DNA of 64,000 nucleotides from Herbaspirillum autotrophicum (GTDB taxonomy: Bacteria > Pseudomonadota > Gammaproteobacteria > Burkholderiales > Burkholderiaceae_D), in contig NZ_LFLS01000003.1 of the NCBI RefSeq assembly GCF_001189915.1, positions 62,001 to 126,000 on the forward strand, in the 5' to 3' direction. The translations under genes and the position numbers were made by a program. Positions 10,900 through 19,402 of this stretch are shown piece after piece. The notes beneath the pieces are model-generated. The model was not told where the DNA came from. It saw nothing but the letters and a program-made list of their open reading frames with translations, and did no database searches. Each line of letters starts with the position of its first letter. Within the stretch, counting starts at the first letter, position 1.

Positions 10900-11982
10900 A
10901 TGGCAGTAAAAAATCAGGGGCGCCGACAGTCATGGAAAACCTGTCTGGTTCTCGCTCCGCTGGCGCTGCTCGCAGCTTGCGCCACGCAAGCGCCGACCAC
11001 TTCGACAGCCCCTCAGTCCAACACGCCGCCGCCAGCCGCCCGGCCACCGGCCGACACGCCGGAACAAGCCGCGTTGCGTACCTTGACCGCAGAACAGGAT
11101 CGCCTGTATCGCGTCGCCGCGCCGTTGCTGACTGCCAACGCGCAGTTGTGCAAAGGCAATGCGCGCAACCTGCTGGGCTTTACTGCCAAGAACAAGTATT
11201 CCTACCCGAGTGAATTCGCCACTGCGGCGCAAAGCCTCGGTTTTGGTGAGCGCCTGCAAGTCACCGGCGTCCTGCCCGGTAGCGGCGCCGCCCGCAGCGG
11301 CGTGCAACGCGGCGACATTCTGGTCGCCGTCGCCGACAAACCGATGCAGCAAGGTCCTGATGCCGAACGGCAAGCAGCCAATCTGCTGAGCCCGCTGATG
11401 ACCGGCAAGACGCCGATCAAGCTGACCTTGTTGCGCAACAAGACCACACAGACGGTAACGGTGCCGCTGACACTGGCCTGCGCGTTCAGTATCGAGTTGG
11501 GCAACAGCGATAACGTCAATACTTATGCCGACGGCCGACGTGTACTGATCACCCGCGGCATGCTCCGGTTTGCGCAAAGCGATGAAGAACTGGCGTATCT
11601 GATTGCCAAGGAAATGGCCCACAATTCGCTCGGTCACGCGATTCGTCAGCGCATGGTGGCAACCACTGCCGGCGTCATCGACAATCTGCTGCGCACGCAA
11701 CCCGATGCCACGGCGATTGCCGGTACTGCCGGCATCCGTCCGTTTCCACAGGATCTCGATGCGGCCGCCGACTCGCTGTCACTCTACATGCTGGTGCGCG
11801 CCGGCTACAGCATCGACAACGTGCCGGCATTCTGGCAACGCCTGGCGACGCAGTATCCTGCCAGTGTGCCCAACGGCCATACTGCGATTCACCCGGCAAC
11901 CAGCTATCGGCTGGCCATGATCGGCAAAGTGACGCAAATCGTGAAGGCCAAGCAGGCCGCCGGCAAACCGCTGGCGCCTTGA
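10900..11982 (+). CDS. M48-like lipoprotein with PDZ domain; zinc motif degenerate
   Basis: Predicted lipoprotein of 360 residues. The ATG at 10900 has a GGAGA Shine-Dalgarno five bases upstream; an in-frame ATG at 10888 overlaps the dut stop but lacks one. The signal peptide ends in the lipobox LLAAC with Cys27, followed by a Pro/Thr/Ala-rich linker. A PDZ-like segment (VLPGSGAARSGVQRGDILVAV) lies around residues 115-150. The C-terminal half aligns with M48 (Ste24/BepA-type) peptidases, but the HEXXH motif reads KEMAH (residues 237-241) and the third-ligand motif ExxAD reads DAAAD (287-291). Proteolytic activity is therefore doubtful. A periplasmic chaperone or scaffold role for an inactive M48 homologue is inference. 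Confidence 0.82.
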   Translation: MAVKNQGRRQSWKTCLVLAPLALLAACATQAPTTSTAPQSNTPPPAARPPADTPEQAALRTLTAEQDRLYRVAAPLLTANAQLCKGNARNLLGFTAKNKYSYPSEFATAAQSLGFGERLQVTGVLPGSGAARSGVQRGDILVAVADKPMQQGPDAERQAANLLSPLMTGKTPIKLTLLRNKTTQTVTVPLTLACAFSIELGNSDNVNTYADGRRVLITRGMLRFAQSDEELAYLIAKEMAHNSLGHAIRQRMVATTAGVIDNLLRTQPDATAIAGTAGIRPFPQDLDAAADSLSLYMLVRAGYSIDNVPAFWQRLATQYPASVPNGHTAIHPATSYRLAMIGKVTQIVKAKQAAGKPLAP

Positions 11983-12045
11983 ATTCGTGATGTGAAGTCG
12001 TGATGCAGGGGCTGGTTCAGCCAGAACCTGCAAGAAATTGGCGAC

Positions 12046-12085
12046 AAAAAAAGCCGGAACGTTTGAAAACGTTCCGGCTTTTTTT
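12046..12085. terminator. Bidirectional intrinsic terminator
   Basis: A 19-bp inverted repeat (12046-12064 against 12067-12085) with the core GCCGGAACG is flanked by A7 and T7, so it can work on both strands. It serves the forward M48-like gene (stop 11982) and reverse clpA (stop 12118). Confidence 0.92.
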
Positions 12086-12117
12086 CGGCCATCATGCAGA
12101 TGGCCGGTTGCATTGCA

Positions 12118-14424
12118 TTACTCGACTTCGAGCTTTTCCTGCGGCTCTTCAGGCGGCGGTGTCGGGTCATCCCGTTCCGGGAATTCCAGCTTGACCTGAT
12201 CCTTCTCATCGATATCCACCGTGATACGACCACCGGTCACCAGCTTGCCGAACAACAGTTCGTCTGCCAGCGCCTTGCGAATCATGTCCTGAATCAGACG
12301 CGACATCGGCCGTGCGCCCATCAGCGGATCGAAGCCCTTCTTGCCGAGGAACTTGCGCAAATTGTCGGTGAATACGGCTTCCACTTTCTTTTCGTGCAAT
12401 TGCTCTTCGAGCTGCATCAGGAACTTGTCGACCACACGCAGGATGATGTCTTCATCAAGCGCACGGAAGCTGATGATGGCGTCCAGACGGTTGCGGAACT
12501 CAGGCGTAAACATGCGCTTGATATCCGCCATTTCGTCGCCGGCTTCCTTCTTTTCGGTGAAGCCGATGGAACGCTTCTGCAAACTCTCGGCGCCCGCATT
12601 GGTGGTCATCACGATGATCACATTGCGGAAGTCGGTCTTGCGGCCGTTATTATCGGTCAGCGTGCCATGATCCATGACCTGCAGCAGGATATTGAAAATA
12701 TCCGGATGCGCCTTTTCGATTTCATCGAGCAACAGAACCGCATGCGGCTTCTTGGTGATCGCTTCGGTCAGCAAACCGCCCTGATCGAAACCGACATAAC
12801 CCGGAGGCGCACCGATCAGACGACTGACCGCGTGACGCTCCATGTACTCGGACATGTCGAAACGAATCAGTTCGATACCCATGATGAAGGCCAGTTGCTT
12901 GGCCACTTCGGTCTTGCCGACACCGGTCGGACCCGAGAACAGGAACGAGCCGATTGGCTTGTCGGTTTTGCCGAGACCGGCACGCGCCATCTTGATGGCC
13001 GATGCCAGTGCTTCAATCGCCGGATCCTGACCAAACACCACATTCTTCAGATCGCGGTCGATCGTCTGCAACTTGGTACGATCATCCTGATTGACGGACT
13101 GCGGCGGAATACGCGCGATCTTGGAAATGATTTCCTCGATCTCGCTCTTGCCGATGGTCTTCTTTTGCTTCGACTTCGGCAAAATGCGTTGCGCTGCGCC
13201 GGCTTCGTCAATCACGTCAATCGCCTTGTCCGGCAAGTGACGGTCATTGATGAAGCGCGCTGCCAGCTCGGCAGCGGAAGTCAGCGCCGATGCCGAATAT
13301 TTGACGCCATGATGCTCTTCGAATTTCGATTTCAGGCCACGCAGAATCTGGATGGTCTGTTCGACAGTCGGCTCATTGACGTCGATCTTCTGGAAACGAC
13401 GCGACAGCGCATGGTCTTTTTCAAAGACCCCGCGATATTCGGTATAAGTCGTCGCACCGATGCACTTCAGCTGTCCGCTCGACAATGCCGGCTTGAGCAG
13501 ATTGGATGCATCGAGGGTACCGCCGGATGCAGAACCGGCGCCGATGATGGTATGAATTTCATCGATGAACAGAATCCCGTGCGGGCTGTCCTTCAATTGC
13601 TTCAATACTGCCTTCAGGCGCTGTTCGAAGTCCCCGCGATATTTGGTGCCGGCCAGCAGCGCGCCCATATCGAGCGAATAGACCACCGCGTTGCGCAGGA
13701 TTTCCGGCACATCGTTCTGGGTGATGCGCCATGCCAGCCCCTCGGCGATGGCAGTCTTGCCGACCCCGGCTTCGCCGACCAGCAGCGGATTATTCTTGCG
13801 ACGACGGCACAGTGTCTGGATCACGCGTTCAACTTCGGCATCGCGACCGATCAGCGGATCGATCTTGCCTTCCTGTGCAGCCTTGTTCAGGTTCTGCGTG
13901 AACTGATCGAGCGGGCTTTCCTTCTGCTGACCTTCGGCCTGCACGTCTTCCGCACCTTCAGGCGCTTTTTGCGAATCAATCTGCTGATCCTTGCGCACGC
14001 CGTGAGAAATGAAGTTGACCACATCGAGGCGGGTGACGCCCTGTTGGTGCAGATAGTAGACAGCGTGCGAATCCTTCTCGCCGAAGATCGCCACGAGCAC
14101 GTTGGCGCCCGTCACTTCCTTCTTGCCGTTGGAAGCGGACTGCACATGCATGATCGCACGCTGAATCACGCGCTGGAATCCCAGCGTCGGCTGCGTGTCG
14201 ACCTCGTTCGTGCCAGGCACGGTCGGCGTGTTGTCCGTAATGAAGTTGGTCAGCGTCTTGCGCAGGTCATCGATATTGACTGAGCACGCGCGCAACACTT
14301 CTGCCGCCGACGGATTATCCAGCAGCGCCAACAGCAGGTGTTCCACTGTAATGAATTCATGGCGGGATTGACGAGCCTCGACAAACGCCATGTGCAAACT
14401 GACTTCTAATTCCTGCGCAATCAT
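12118..14424 (-). CDS. clpA: ATP-dependent Clp protease ATP-binding subunit ClpA
   Basis: AAA+ unfoldase that feeds substrates to ClpP. The start is the ATG at 14424 ([20 protein letters not shown]), giving 768 residues, close to E. coli ClpA. A longer frame to 14526 overlaps clpS and is not used. The N-domain with the [11 protein letters not shown] repeat is followed by two AAA modules, with Walker A motifs [13 protein letters not shown] (D1) and [13 protein letters not shown] (D2) and the Walker [13 protein letters not shown]. The C-terminus is acidic ([13 protein letters not shown]). Its ATG overlaps the clpS stop by four bases (ATGA), so translation is probably coupled. Confidence 0.98.
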   Translation of the reverse strand: MIAQELEVSLHMAFVEARQSRHEFITVEHLLLALLDNPSAAEVLRACSVNIDDLRKTLTNFITDNTPTVPGTNEVDTQPTLGFQRVIQRAIMHVQSASNGKKEVTGANVLVAIFGEKDSHAVYYLHQQGVTRLDVVNFISHGVRKDQQIDSQKAPEGAEDVQAEGQQKESPLDQFTQNLNKAAQEGKIDPLIGRDAEVERVIQTLCRRRKNNPLLVGEAGVGKTAIAEGLAWRITQNDVPEILRNAVVYSLDMGALLAGTKYRGDFEQRLKAVLKQLKDSPHGILFIDEIHTIIGAGSASGGTLDASNLLKPALSSGQLKCIGATTYTEYRGVFEKDHALSRRFQKIDVNEPTVEQTIQILRGLKSKFEEHHGVKYSASALTSAAELAARFINDRHLPDKAIDVIDEAGAAQRILPKSKQKKTIGKSEIEEIISKIARIPPQSVNQDDRTKLQTIDRDLKNVVFGQDPAIEALASAIKMARAGLGKTDKPIGSFLFSGPTGVGKTEVAKQLAFIMGIELIRFDMSEYMERHAVSRLIGAPPGYVGFDQGGLLTEAITKKPHAVLLLDEIEKAHPDIFNILLQVMDHGTLTDNNGRKTDFRNVIIVMTTNAGAESLQKRSIGFTEKKEAGDEMADIKRMFTPEFRNRLDAIISFRALDEDIILRVVDKFLMQLEEQLHEKKVEAVFTDNLRKFLGKKGFDPLMGARPMSRLIQDMIRKALADELLFGKLVTGGRITVDIDEKDQVKLEFPERDDPTPPPEEPQEKLEVE

Positions 14425-14735
14425 GCTTCCTCCATCACGCATTGCAGGGGGTGCCCTGCTTTTCGAGCGTGGGTTAAAACGAGTTCCACTTTTGTGGATG
14501 CAATATCCTTGGGATACACACCACACATACCTTTGCCATCCCGGTGAACCTTGAGCATGATCTGCGTCGCAGTTTCACGATCTTTGTTGAAATACTCCTG
14601 TATGACTGCGACAACGAACTCCATCGGCGTATAGTCATCGTTTAACAAAAATACCTGGTACATGGGCGGAGGCTTGAGCTTTTGCTCCTTCCTCGCCAGG
14701 ACCGTACCGTCATCATTCTCGTGCTTGGTTGCCAT
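14421..14735 (-). CDS. clpS: ClpS adaptor (N-end rule)
   Basis: ClpAP adaptor that binds proteins with destabilising N-termini and delivers them to ClpA. It has 104 residues. A disordered N-terminal tail ([20 protein letters not shown]) precedes the folded core, with the conserved [17 protein letters not shown] substrate pocket and [20 protein letters not shown]. It is the first gene of the clpS-clpA pair and overlaps clpA by 4 bp. The cold-shock gene diverges upstream. Confidence 0.98.
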   Translation of the reverse strand: MATKHENDDGTVLARKEQKLKPPPMYQVFLLNDDYTPMEFVVAVIQEYFNKDRETATQIMLKVHRDGKGMCGVYPKDIASTKVELVLTHARKAGHPLQCVMEEA

Positions 14736-14908
14736 GCGTCTGTTCTAAAACCTTCGTTCAACTGTGCAACGCACCGATGAGAAAATCACCAATTAAATAG
14801 ATATTACGCGTTTTCCCGATGTTACGCAGATAACGCTGATTTATCGTAAATCAAGAGCTGGAATTTCGATCTCGCAAACAAAAGCACATTATTTGCACTC
14901 AAAATCAC

Positions 14909-15060
14909 TTGACTTTTATTTTTCTAACGAGAACAATAAGATTCATTGGTAAGTCGTTACTGCTTGTCAATACGAAGGGGGCAAGTTAAAGGGGGGCAGC
15001 ATAACGCGACGCTTCTTGCTTTTACGGCTCGTGTGATTTTTTTTAATGAAAGATGCTTTT
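14909..15060 (+). promoter_or_regulatory. Putative cold-shock gene promoter and long 5' leader
   Basis: The clpS-csp gap (14736-15060, 325 bp) holds no credible ORF. A TTGACT at 14909 with AACAAT 17 bp further (14932) could be the promoter, giving an untranslated leader of about 115 nt. Long structured leaders are typical of cspA-type mRNAs. The leader assignment is inference. Confidence 0.4.
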
Positions 15061-15267
15061 ATGGCAACAGGTACAGTCAAGTGGTTCAACGATTCCAAAG
15101 GTTTCGGCTTTATCACTCCGGACGACGGCGGTGAAGATTTGTTCGCACACTTCTCGGCAATCCAGATGAACGGTTTCAAAACGCTCAAAGAAGGTCAAAA
15201 AGTGCAGTTCGAAGTCACGCAAGGCCCTAAAGGCAAGCAGGCTTCCAACATCCAAGCACCGGCCTAA
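15061..15267 (+). CDS. Cold-shock protein, CspA family
   Basis: Single cold-shock domain of 68 residues that binds single-stranded RNA/DNA and melts RNA structure. RNP1 is KGFGFI (residues 16-21) and RNP2 is DLFAHF. The start is the ATG at 15061 ([14 protein letters not shown]), the family's usual N-terminus. An in-frame ATG at 15046 would add five residues but lacks a Shine-Dalgarno. It is monocistronic, behind a long leader. Confidence 0.96.
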   Translation: MATGTVKWFNDSKGFGFITPDDGGEDLFAHFSAIQMNGFKTLKEGQKVQFEVTQGPKGKQASNIQAPA

Positions 15268-15305
15268 GCTGCCCGCCTGGTAACAGCCCTCCTCTTTTAG
15301 CTACG

Positions 15306-15337
15306 CCGTCCGGCCTGATTCAGATCAGGCCATACGG
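15306..15337. terminator. Hairpin downstream of the cold-shock gene
   Basis: GGCCTGAT (15312-15319) and ATCAGGCC (15324-15331) form a perfect 8-bp stem around TCAG, and the outer CCGT/ACGG can extend it. It lies about 40 bp after the csp stop. No T-run follows, so intrinsic termination is uncertain. The rest of 15338-15597 is pyrimidine-rich on the + strand, with no gene I can support. Confidence 0.45.
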
Positions 15338-15597
15338 GAATCGCGCTGGGCTACCCTTGACGACTCGATCGCTTGCGCGACCGGGTCGTTTCTCGTTGGC
15401 CCCCCTCCATCTCGCCCCCTCTGCCTTGCTCCGGTCACGTTCCCGTTTAACGCGTCACAACGCCTCCCCCTCGCGCCTCCGACCTGCTGCCCCCATGCCA
15501 TCCGGCAACTCCTGTCCCATCCGCGTTACGTGACCTGGAATGCCCACGCACATCGTGCTGCCGTCAGACGCATCCGCCGCCATATCCGGTTGCCCAT

Positions 15598-15628
15598 AAA
15601 AAAACCGTCCGCGATAAACGGACGGTTT
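15598..15628 (-). terminator. Intrinsic terminator of icd
   Basis: Stem AAACCGTCCG (15602-15611) pairs with 15619-15628. On the reverse strand the hairpin is followed by a T7 run (15604-15598), 47 bp past the icd stop. Confidence 0.9.
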
Positions 15629-15674
15629 GTTTTCCATCATGCATGCCGGCCAGAAGACGGCAACACCATGGCAA

Positions 15675-16928
15675 TTACATATTTTCGATCATGACGTCAC
15701 CGAATCCCGAGCAGGATACTTGCGTCGCACCTTCCATCAGGCGAGCGAAGTCGTAGGTCACCTTCTTCGACGCAATCGATTTTTGCGTCGATGTGATGAT
15801 CAGATCAGCAGCTTCAATCCAGCCCATGTGACGCAACATCATTTCCGCCGACAAAATCAACGAACCCGGATTGACGTAATCCTTGCCGGCATATTTTGGC
15901 GCGGTACCATGCGTGGCTTCAAACATGGCGACCGAGTCCGACAGATTGGCACCCGGAGCAATACCGATACCACCGACTTGCGCCGCCAATGCGTCGGAAA
16001 TATAGTCGCCGTTCAAATTCAACGTGGCAATCACGCTGTACTCATTCGGGCGCAACAGAATTTGCTGCAGGAAGGCATCGGCAATCGAATCCTTGACGAT
16101 GATGTCGCGACCGGTCTTCGGATTTTTGAATTTGGCCCACGGTCCGCCATCAATCAGCTCGGCACCGAATTCTTTTTGCGCCAGCGCATAGGCCCAGTCA
16201 CGGAAACCACCTTCCGTGAATTTCATGATGTTGCCCTTGTGGACAATCGTCACTGATGGCTTGTCGTTGTCGATGGCGTATTGAATTGCCTTGCGCACCA
16301 GACGCTCGGTACCTTCGCGCGACACTGGCTTGATGCCGATGCCGGACGTATCCGGGAAGCGAATCTTCTTGACGCCCAGCTCAGTGATCAGGAAATTGAT
16401 CAGCTTCTTGGCGCCTTCGGAGCCTTCTTGCCACTCGATTCCGGCATAGATATCTTCCGAGTTCTCACGGAAAATCACCATGTCGGTTTTTTCCGGCTCA
16501 CGCACCGGCGATGGCACGCCCTTGAAATAACGCACCGGACGCAGACAGACATACAGATCGAGTTGCTGGCGCAATGCCACGTTCAGCGAGCGGATACCAC
16601 CACCGACCGGCGTCGTCAGCGGCCCCTTGATGGACACCACATACTCCTTCACCGCATCCAATGTCTCTTCCGGCAACCAGACATCCGGACCATATACCTT
16701 GGTGGACTTCTCACCGGCAAAGATTTCCATCCAGCTGATCTTGCGCTTGCCGCCATACGCTTTGGCAACGGCAGCATCCACCACCTTGATCATGACCGGG
16801 CTGATATCCACACCGGTACCGTCGCCCTCAATGAAAGGAATGATCGGATTATCAGGAACGTTCAGGGAAAAATCAGCATTTACGGTAATCTTCTTACCTT
16901 CAGCCGGTACTTTGATATGTTGGTACAT
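15675..16928 (-). CDS. icd: Isocitrate dehydrogenase (NADP-dependent)
   Basis: TCA-cycle enzyme that oxidatively decarboxylates isocitrate to 2-oxoglutarate. The start is the ATG at 16928 ([16 protein letters not shown]) behind a GGAGA Shine-Dalgarno, giving 417 residues as in E. coli Icd. The frame is open further upstream to 17195, but that part is non-conserved. Visible landmarks are the N-terminal [12 protein letters not shown], the substrate loop with [19 protein letters not shown], the [14 protein letters not shown] segment, and the coenzyme-site [12 protein letters not shown]. It is monocistronic with its own terminator. Confidence 0.98.
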   Translation of the reverse strand: MYQHIKVPAEGKKITVNADFSLNVPDNPIIPFIEGDGTGVDISPVMIKVVDAAVAKAYGGKRKISWMEIFAGEKSTKVYGPDVWLPEETLDAVKEYVVSIKGPLTTPVGGGIRSLNVALRQQLDLYVCLRPVRYFKGVPSPVREPEKTDMVIFRENSEDIYAGIEWQEGSEGAKKLINFLITELGVKKIRFPDTSGIGIKPVSREGTERLVRKAIQYAIDNDKPSVTIVHKGNIMKFTEGGFRDWAYALAQKEFGAELIDGGPWAKFKNPKTGRDIIVKDSIADAFLQQILLRPNEYSVIATLNLNGDYISDALAAQVGGIGIAPGANLSDSVAMFEATHGTAPKYAGKDYVNPGSLILSAEMMLRHMGWIEAADLIITSTQKSIASKKVTYDFARLMEGATQVSCSGFGDVMIENM

Positions 16929-17076
16929 GGTGTCTCCGAGAGTTAAAACGGAAAATGGGGGAGTTTGTTGCACTTCAATTCTGCGCCGGACAGTTGCGGC
17001 GGCATTAAAAGCACCACAGGGCGGACGGGCTTGCTCTGTCAGCAGCACAGAGTCACATTTGACATCACGCCCGGAA

Positions 17077-17097
17077 GTCTTATATAAGACATAAGAC
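17077..17097. promoter_or_regulatory. Perfect palindrome plus repeated half-site in the icd promoter region
   Basis: GTCTTATATAAGAC (17077-17090) is a perfect 14-bp palindrome, followed at once by a third half-site ATAAGAC (17091-17097). It lies about 150 bp upstream of the icd start and 105 bp upstream of rluE on the other strand. It looks like a repressor operator. The regulator is not identified. Confidence 0.55.
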
Positions 17098-17201
17098 AAT
17101 CGTTTCGTATTATGCACTAGTATTTTACTGGACGCCATGTCTTTGAGACACTGACACCCTTTGCACCACCTCATCAAAGATCTGATTACGAGCAAGCCTG
17201 C

Positions 17202-17768
17202 ATGCCACTTATTTTATTCAACAAACCTTTTCAGGTAATGTGCCAGTTCTCCGCTCAACCGGAACGCGAAACACTGGCAGATTATCTCGACATACCGGAC
17301 ATCTATCCGGCCGGCCGGCTGGACGCCGACAGCGAAGGACTGCTGCTGCTGACCGACGATGGCAAGCTGCAGCATGCGATCAGCCATCCCAAGCGCAAGG
17401 AGTCCAAGACTTATCTGGTGCAGGTCGAAGGAGAACCTGACGCGGCAACGCTGGAGCGCCTGCGCAATCCGCTCGATCTGGGCGACTTCACTACCCGGGA
17501 ATGCGAAGTCAAGCATGTGCAGGCGCCAGACTGGCTGTGGCCACGCCACCCGCCGATACGGGAACGCCAGAACAAACCCACATCGTGGCTCACGCTGCGC
17601 ATCACCGAAGGCAAAAATCGCCAGGTCAGACGAATGACCGCTGCCGTCAACCTGCCGACGCTGCGCCTGATCCGGATCGCAATCGGCCCTTTTTCATTGC
17701 AAAGTCACCCCTTGCTGCCAGGCGAATGGCAAGAAGTCGCGCCGGAAGCACTGGATAATCCCCGCTGA
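17202..17768 (+). CDS. rluE: 23S rRNA pseudouridine synthase RluE-type
   Basis: RsuA/RluB/E/F-family pseudouridine synthase without an S4 domain. At 188 residues it fits RluE, which modifies U2457 of 23S rRNA. The catalytic Asp41 lies in [19 protein letters not shown]. Further family motifs are [17 protein letters not shown] and the C-terminal [20 protein letters not shown] with [11 protein letters not shown]. It begins [17 protein letters not shown], the usual KPF/Y opening. It diverges from icd. Confidence 0.93.
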   Translation: MPLILFNKPFQVMCQFSAQPERETLADYLDIPDIYPAGRLDADSEGLLLLTDDGKLQHAISHPKRKESKTYLVQVEGEPDAATLERLRNPLDLGDFTTRECEVKHVQAPDWLWPRHPPIRERQNKPTSWLTLRITEGKNRQVRRMTAAVNLPTLRLIRIAIGPFSLQSHPLLPGEWQEVAPEALDNPR

Positions 17769-17906
17769 AACCAGCAAATTCTCCTCTCAGGCAGGAAAAA
17801 CTATTTTTTTGATGTTTTGTGTCAACCAAGCCCTCTGCTCTTCGTTATTGGCAATGATTCAGAAGAATCGTCGGTTTCCTAACATGTTAATTTGAAGGAC
17901 TGCAAA

Positions 17907-18098
17907 ATGAATAAATTGATCGCCGCTCTGATCGCTGGCTTGTTCGCCACTTCCGTTTTCGCTCAAGCTGCAGCTCCTGCTGCTGCACCAGCAGATGCTC
18001 CTGCTGCTGCCGCTCCAAAGGCAAAGAAAGCGAAAAAAGCCCACAAGGCAAAGAAAGCGAAAAAAGCTGCTGCAGCCGCAGAAGCACCAGCTAAGTAA
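17907..18098 (+). CDS. Small secreted Lys/Ala-rich repeat peptide
   Basis: 63 codons from the ATG at 17907, preceded by GAAGGA. There is a clean Sec signal peptide (MNKLIAALIAGLFATSVFAQA), then an Ala/Pro-rich stretch and two exact nine-residue units, KAKKAKKAH and KAKKAKKAA, before an Ala-rich end. The mature peptide would be about 43 residues and strongly basic. The repeat is also exact at DNA level: a 23-bp identity between 18018-18040 and 18045-18067. Small Ala/Lys-rich exported proteins are found in related bacteria, but I know of no established function. It has its own terminator, which supports it as a real transcript. Confidence 0.75.
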   Translation: MNKLIAALIAGLFATSVFAQAAAPAAAPADAPAAAAPKAKKAKKAHKAKKAKKAAAAAEAPAK

Positions 18099-18117
18099 TT
18101 TAGCAATCGCTCGACTG

Positions 18118-18144
18118 AAAGGCAGGCTCGTCCTGCCTTTTTTT
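18118..18144 (+). terminator. Intrinsic terminator of the Lys/Ala-rich peptide gene
   Basis: Stem AAAGGCAGG (18118-18126), loop CTCGT, then CCTGCCTTT followed by a T-run to 18144. Confidence 0.92.
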
Positions 18145-18190
18145 ATTTCCGTTTCACTCTGTATAATTCCTTGAACTCAAGGATGACATC

Positions 18191-18637
18191 ATGCGTCGAT
18201 TTTCCACACTGCTCGCCCTCTCTGCCGCACTCAGCCTGTCGCTGACAGCAACGGCCAGCGCCCAGCAAGCCGCCAGATTCAAGACCACCACCCTCAACGC
18301 CGGGCTGTATCTGATCAAGGCCGAAGTAGCCTCGAACGAAGCAGAACGCGAACAGGGTCTGATGTTTCGCGAAAAGATGGGCCCCAACGAAGGGATGGTA
18401 TTCCTGTTCGGCGCGCCCGCCGGCGTTTGCATGTGGATGAAAAATACCCTGATACCACTGTCGGTCGCATTCCTCGACGACAAGGGCAAGATCATCAATA
18501 TCGAAGAAATGAAGGAACAGACCACCGACTCCCATTGCGCGACCAAACCCGCGACCTATGCATTGGAGATGAACAAGGGCTGGTTCCGGCAAAAAAACAT
18601 CAAACCCGGCATGACCATCGAAGGCTTGCCGCACTGA
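18191..18637 (+). CDS. DUF192-family exported protein
   Basis: 148 residues: a Sec signal peptide (MRRFSTLLALSAALSLSLTA, cleavage after ATASA) and a DUF192 domain. Conserved features of the family are EREQGLMFREKMGPNEGMVF, the CMWMKNTLIPLSVAFLD core and the C-terminal ALEMNKGWFRQKNIKPG. It is predicted to be periplasmic; molecular function unknown. It is flanked by terminators on both sides, so it is its own transcription unit. Confidence 0.9.
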   Translation: MRRFSTLLALSAALSLSLTATASAQQAARFKTTTLNAGLYLIKAEVASNEAEREQGLMFREKMGPNEGMVFLFGAPAGVCMWMKNTLIPLSVAFLDDKGKIINIEEMKEQTTDSHCATKPATYALEMNKGWFRQKNIKPGMTIEGLPH

Positions 18638-18667
18638 CAACAGTAGCAACAACAGCAACAGACAATA

Positions 18668-18699
18668 AAAAAACCGCCTGATTTACCGGGCGGTTTTTT
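18668..18699. terminator. Terminator after the DUF192 gene
   Basis: AAAAAACCGCC (18668-18678) pairs with GGCGGTTTTTT (18689-18699). A- and T-flanks make it usable in both directions. Confidence 0.9.
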
Positions 18700-18764
18700 A
18701 TTGTCTTGCCAACATCTGCAGCATGCGCGATGTGATGACGCCGCGACAAATGGCTGGATAACAC

Positions 18765-18794
18765 AAAAACCGCCGGATCGCTCGGGCGGTTTTT
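18765..18794. terminator. Terminator after rpsT
   Basis: AAAAACCGCC (18765-18774) pairs with GGCGGTTTTT (18785-18794), about 75 bp past the rpsT stop on the reverse strand. The stem is nearly identical to the one at 18668-18699. Confidence 0.85.
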
Positions 18795-18868
18795 AAGTTA
18801 CATCCCACCGGCCGGGCCGGTGTCAGAACAATGCGTACTGGTCTTGCGAAGTTACTGCGCCTGAAAAA

Positions 18869-19135
18869 TCAAGCAGCCAGTGCCTTCAAAGCAGCAGCCA
18901 GACGGCTCTTATGGCGAGCAGCCTTGTTCTTGTGAATGATTTTCTTGTCGGCGATGCTGTCAATGGTCGAAACCGAAGACTGAAACACCGAAGTCGCCGC
19001 AGCCTTGTCGCCTGCTTCGATTGCCTTACGGACAGCCTTGATAGCTGTACGCAGCGTCGAACGCTGGCTGGAGTTGTGCGCGTTTTGCTTAACAGCTTGA
19101 CGTGCACGCTTGCGTGCTTGTGCGGTATTTGCCAT
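18869..19135 (-). CDS. rpsT: 30S ribosomal protein S20
   Basis: Small-subunit protein S20, which binds the 5' and 3' minor domains of 16S rRNA. It has 88 residues, Lys/Arg/Ala-rich: [20 protein letters not shown] at the start and [20 protein letters not shown] at the C-terminus, both diagnostic. It is monocistronic and divergent from murJ, as in many beta- and gammaproteobacteria. Confidence 0.98.
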   Translation of the reverse strand: MANTAQARKRARQAVKQNAHNSSQRSTLRTAIKAVRKAIEAGDKAAATSVFQSSVSTIDSIADKKIIHKNKAARHKSRLAAALKALAA

Positions 19136-19388
19136 GAATAATTATCCTAAATCGAGATCGTGAGCATCGCAATCCTGATAACTTGCGAGGCGGAATTCTG
19201 TAAAGCCACGGATTATAACCATTTTTTCAGGCACTGGCAAACCCCGCCTGAGATTCCGTCCGATTCTGTTGCTAACACCCCGAATCGGCGCCGGAACATT
19301 GCAAAAAAGACACAACCTGCCCGATCACCGACGCGGCCCGATTGTAACTGATCATCCTGGGCACAGCCTTTACCCCCTTTGCTACCGC

Positions 19389-19394
19389 TATAAT
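19389..19394 (+). promoter_or_regulatory. TATAAT box immediately before murJ
   Basis: A perfect -10 hexamer ends 8 bp before the murJ ATG at 19403. If used, transcription would start within one or two bases of the ATG, giving a leaderless mRNA. The -35 region is not clear. Confidence 0.4.
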
Positions 19395-19402
19395 GCCGCT
19401 CC

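Noticed and set aside
12094..14283. A 729-codon forward frame opposite clpA
   Set aside because: It is a mirror of the highly biased clpA codon use. It matches no family and lies wholly antisense to a certain gene.
18000..18070. Repeats at the Lys/Ala-rich gene as a CRISPR-like array
   Set aside because: Only two in-frame copies, with 27-bp period and no spacers; they encode a peptide repeat.
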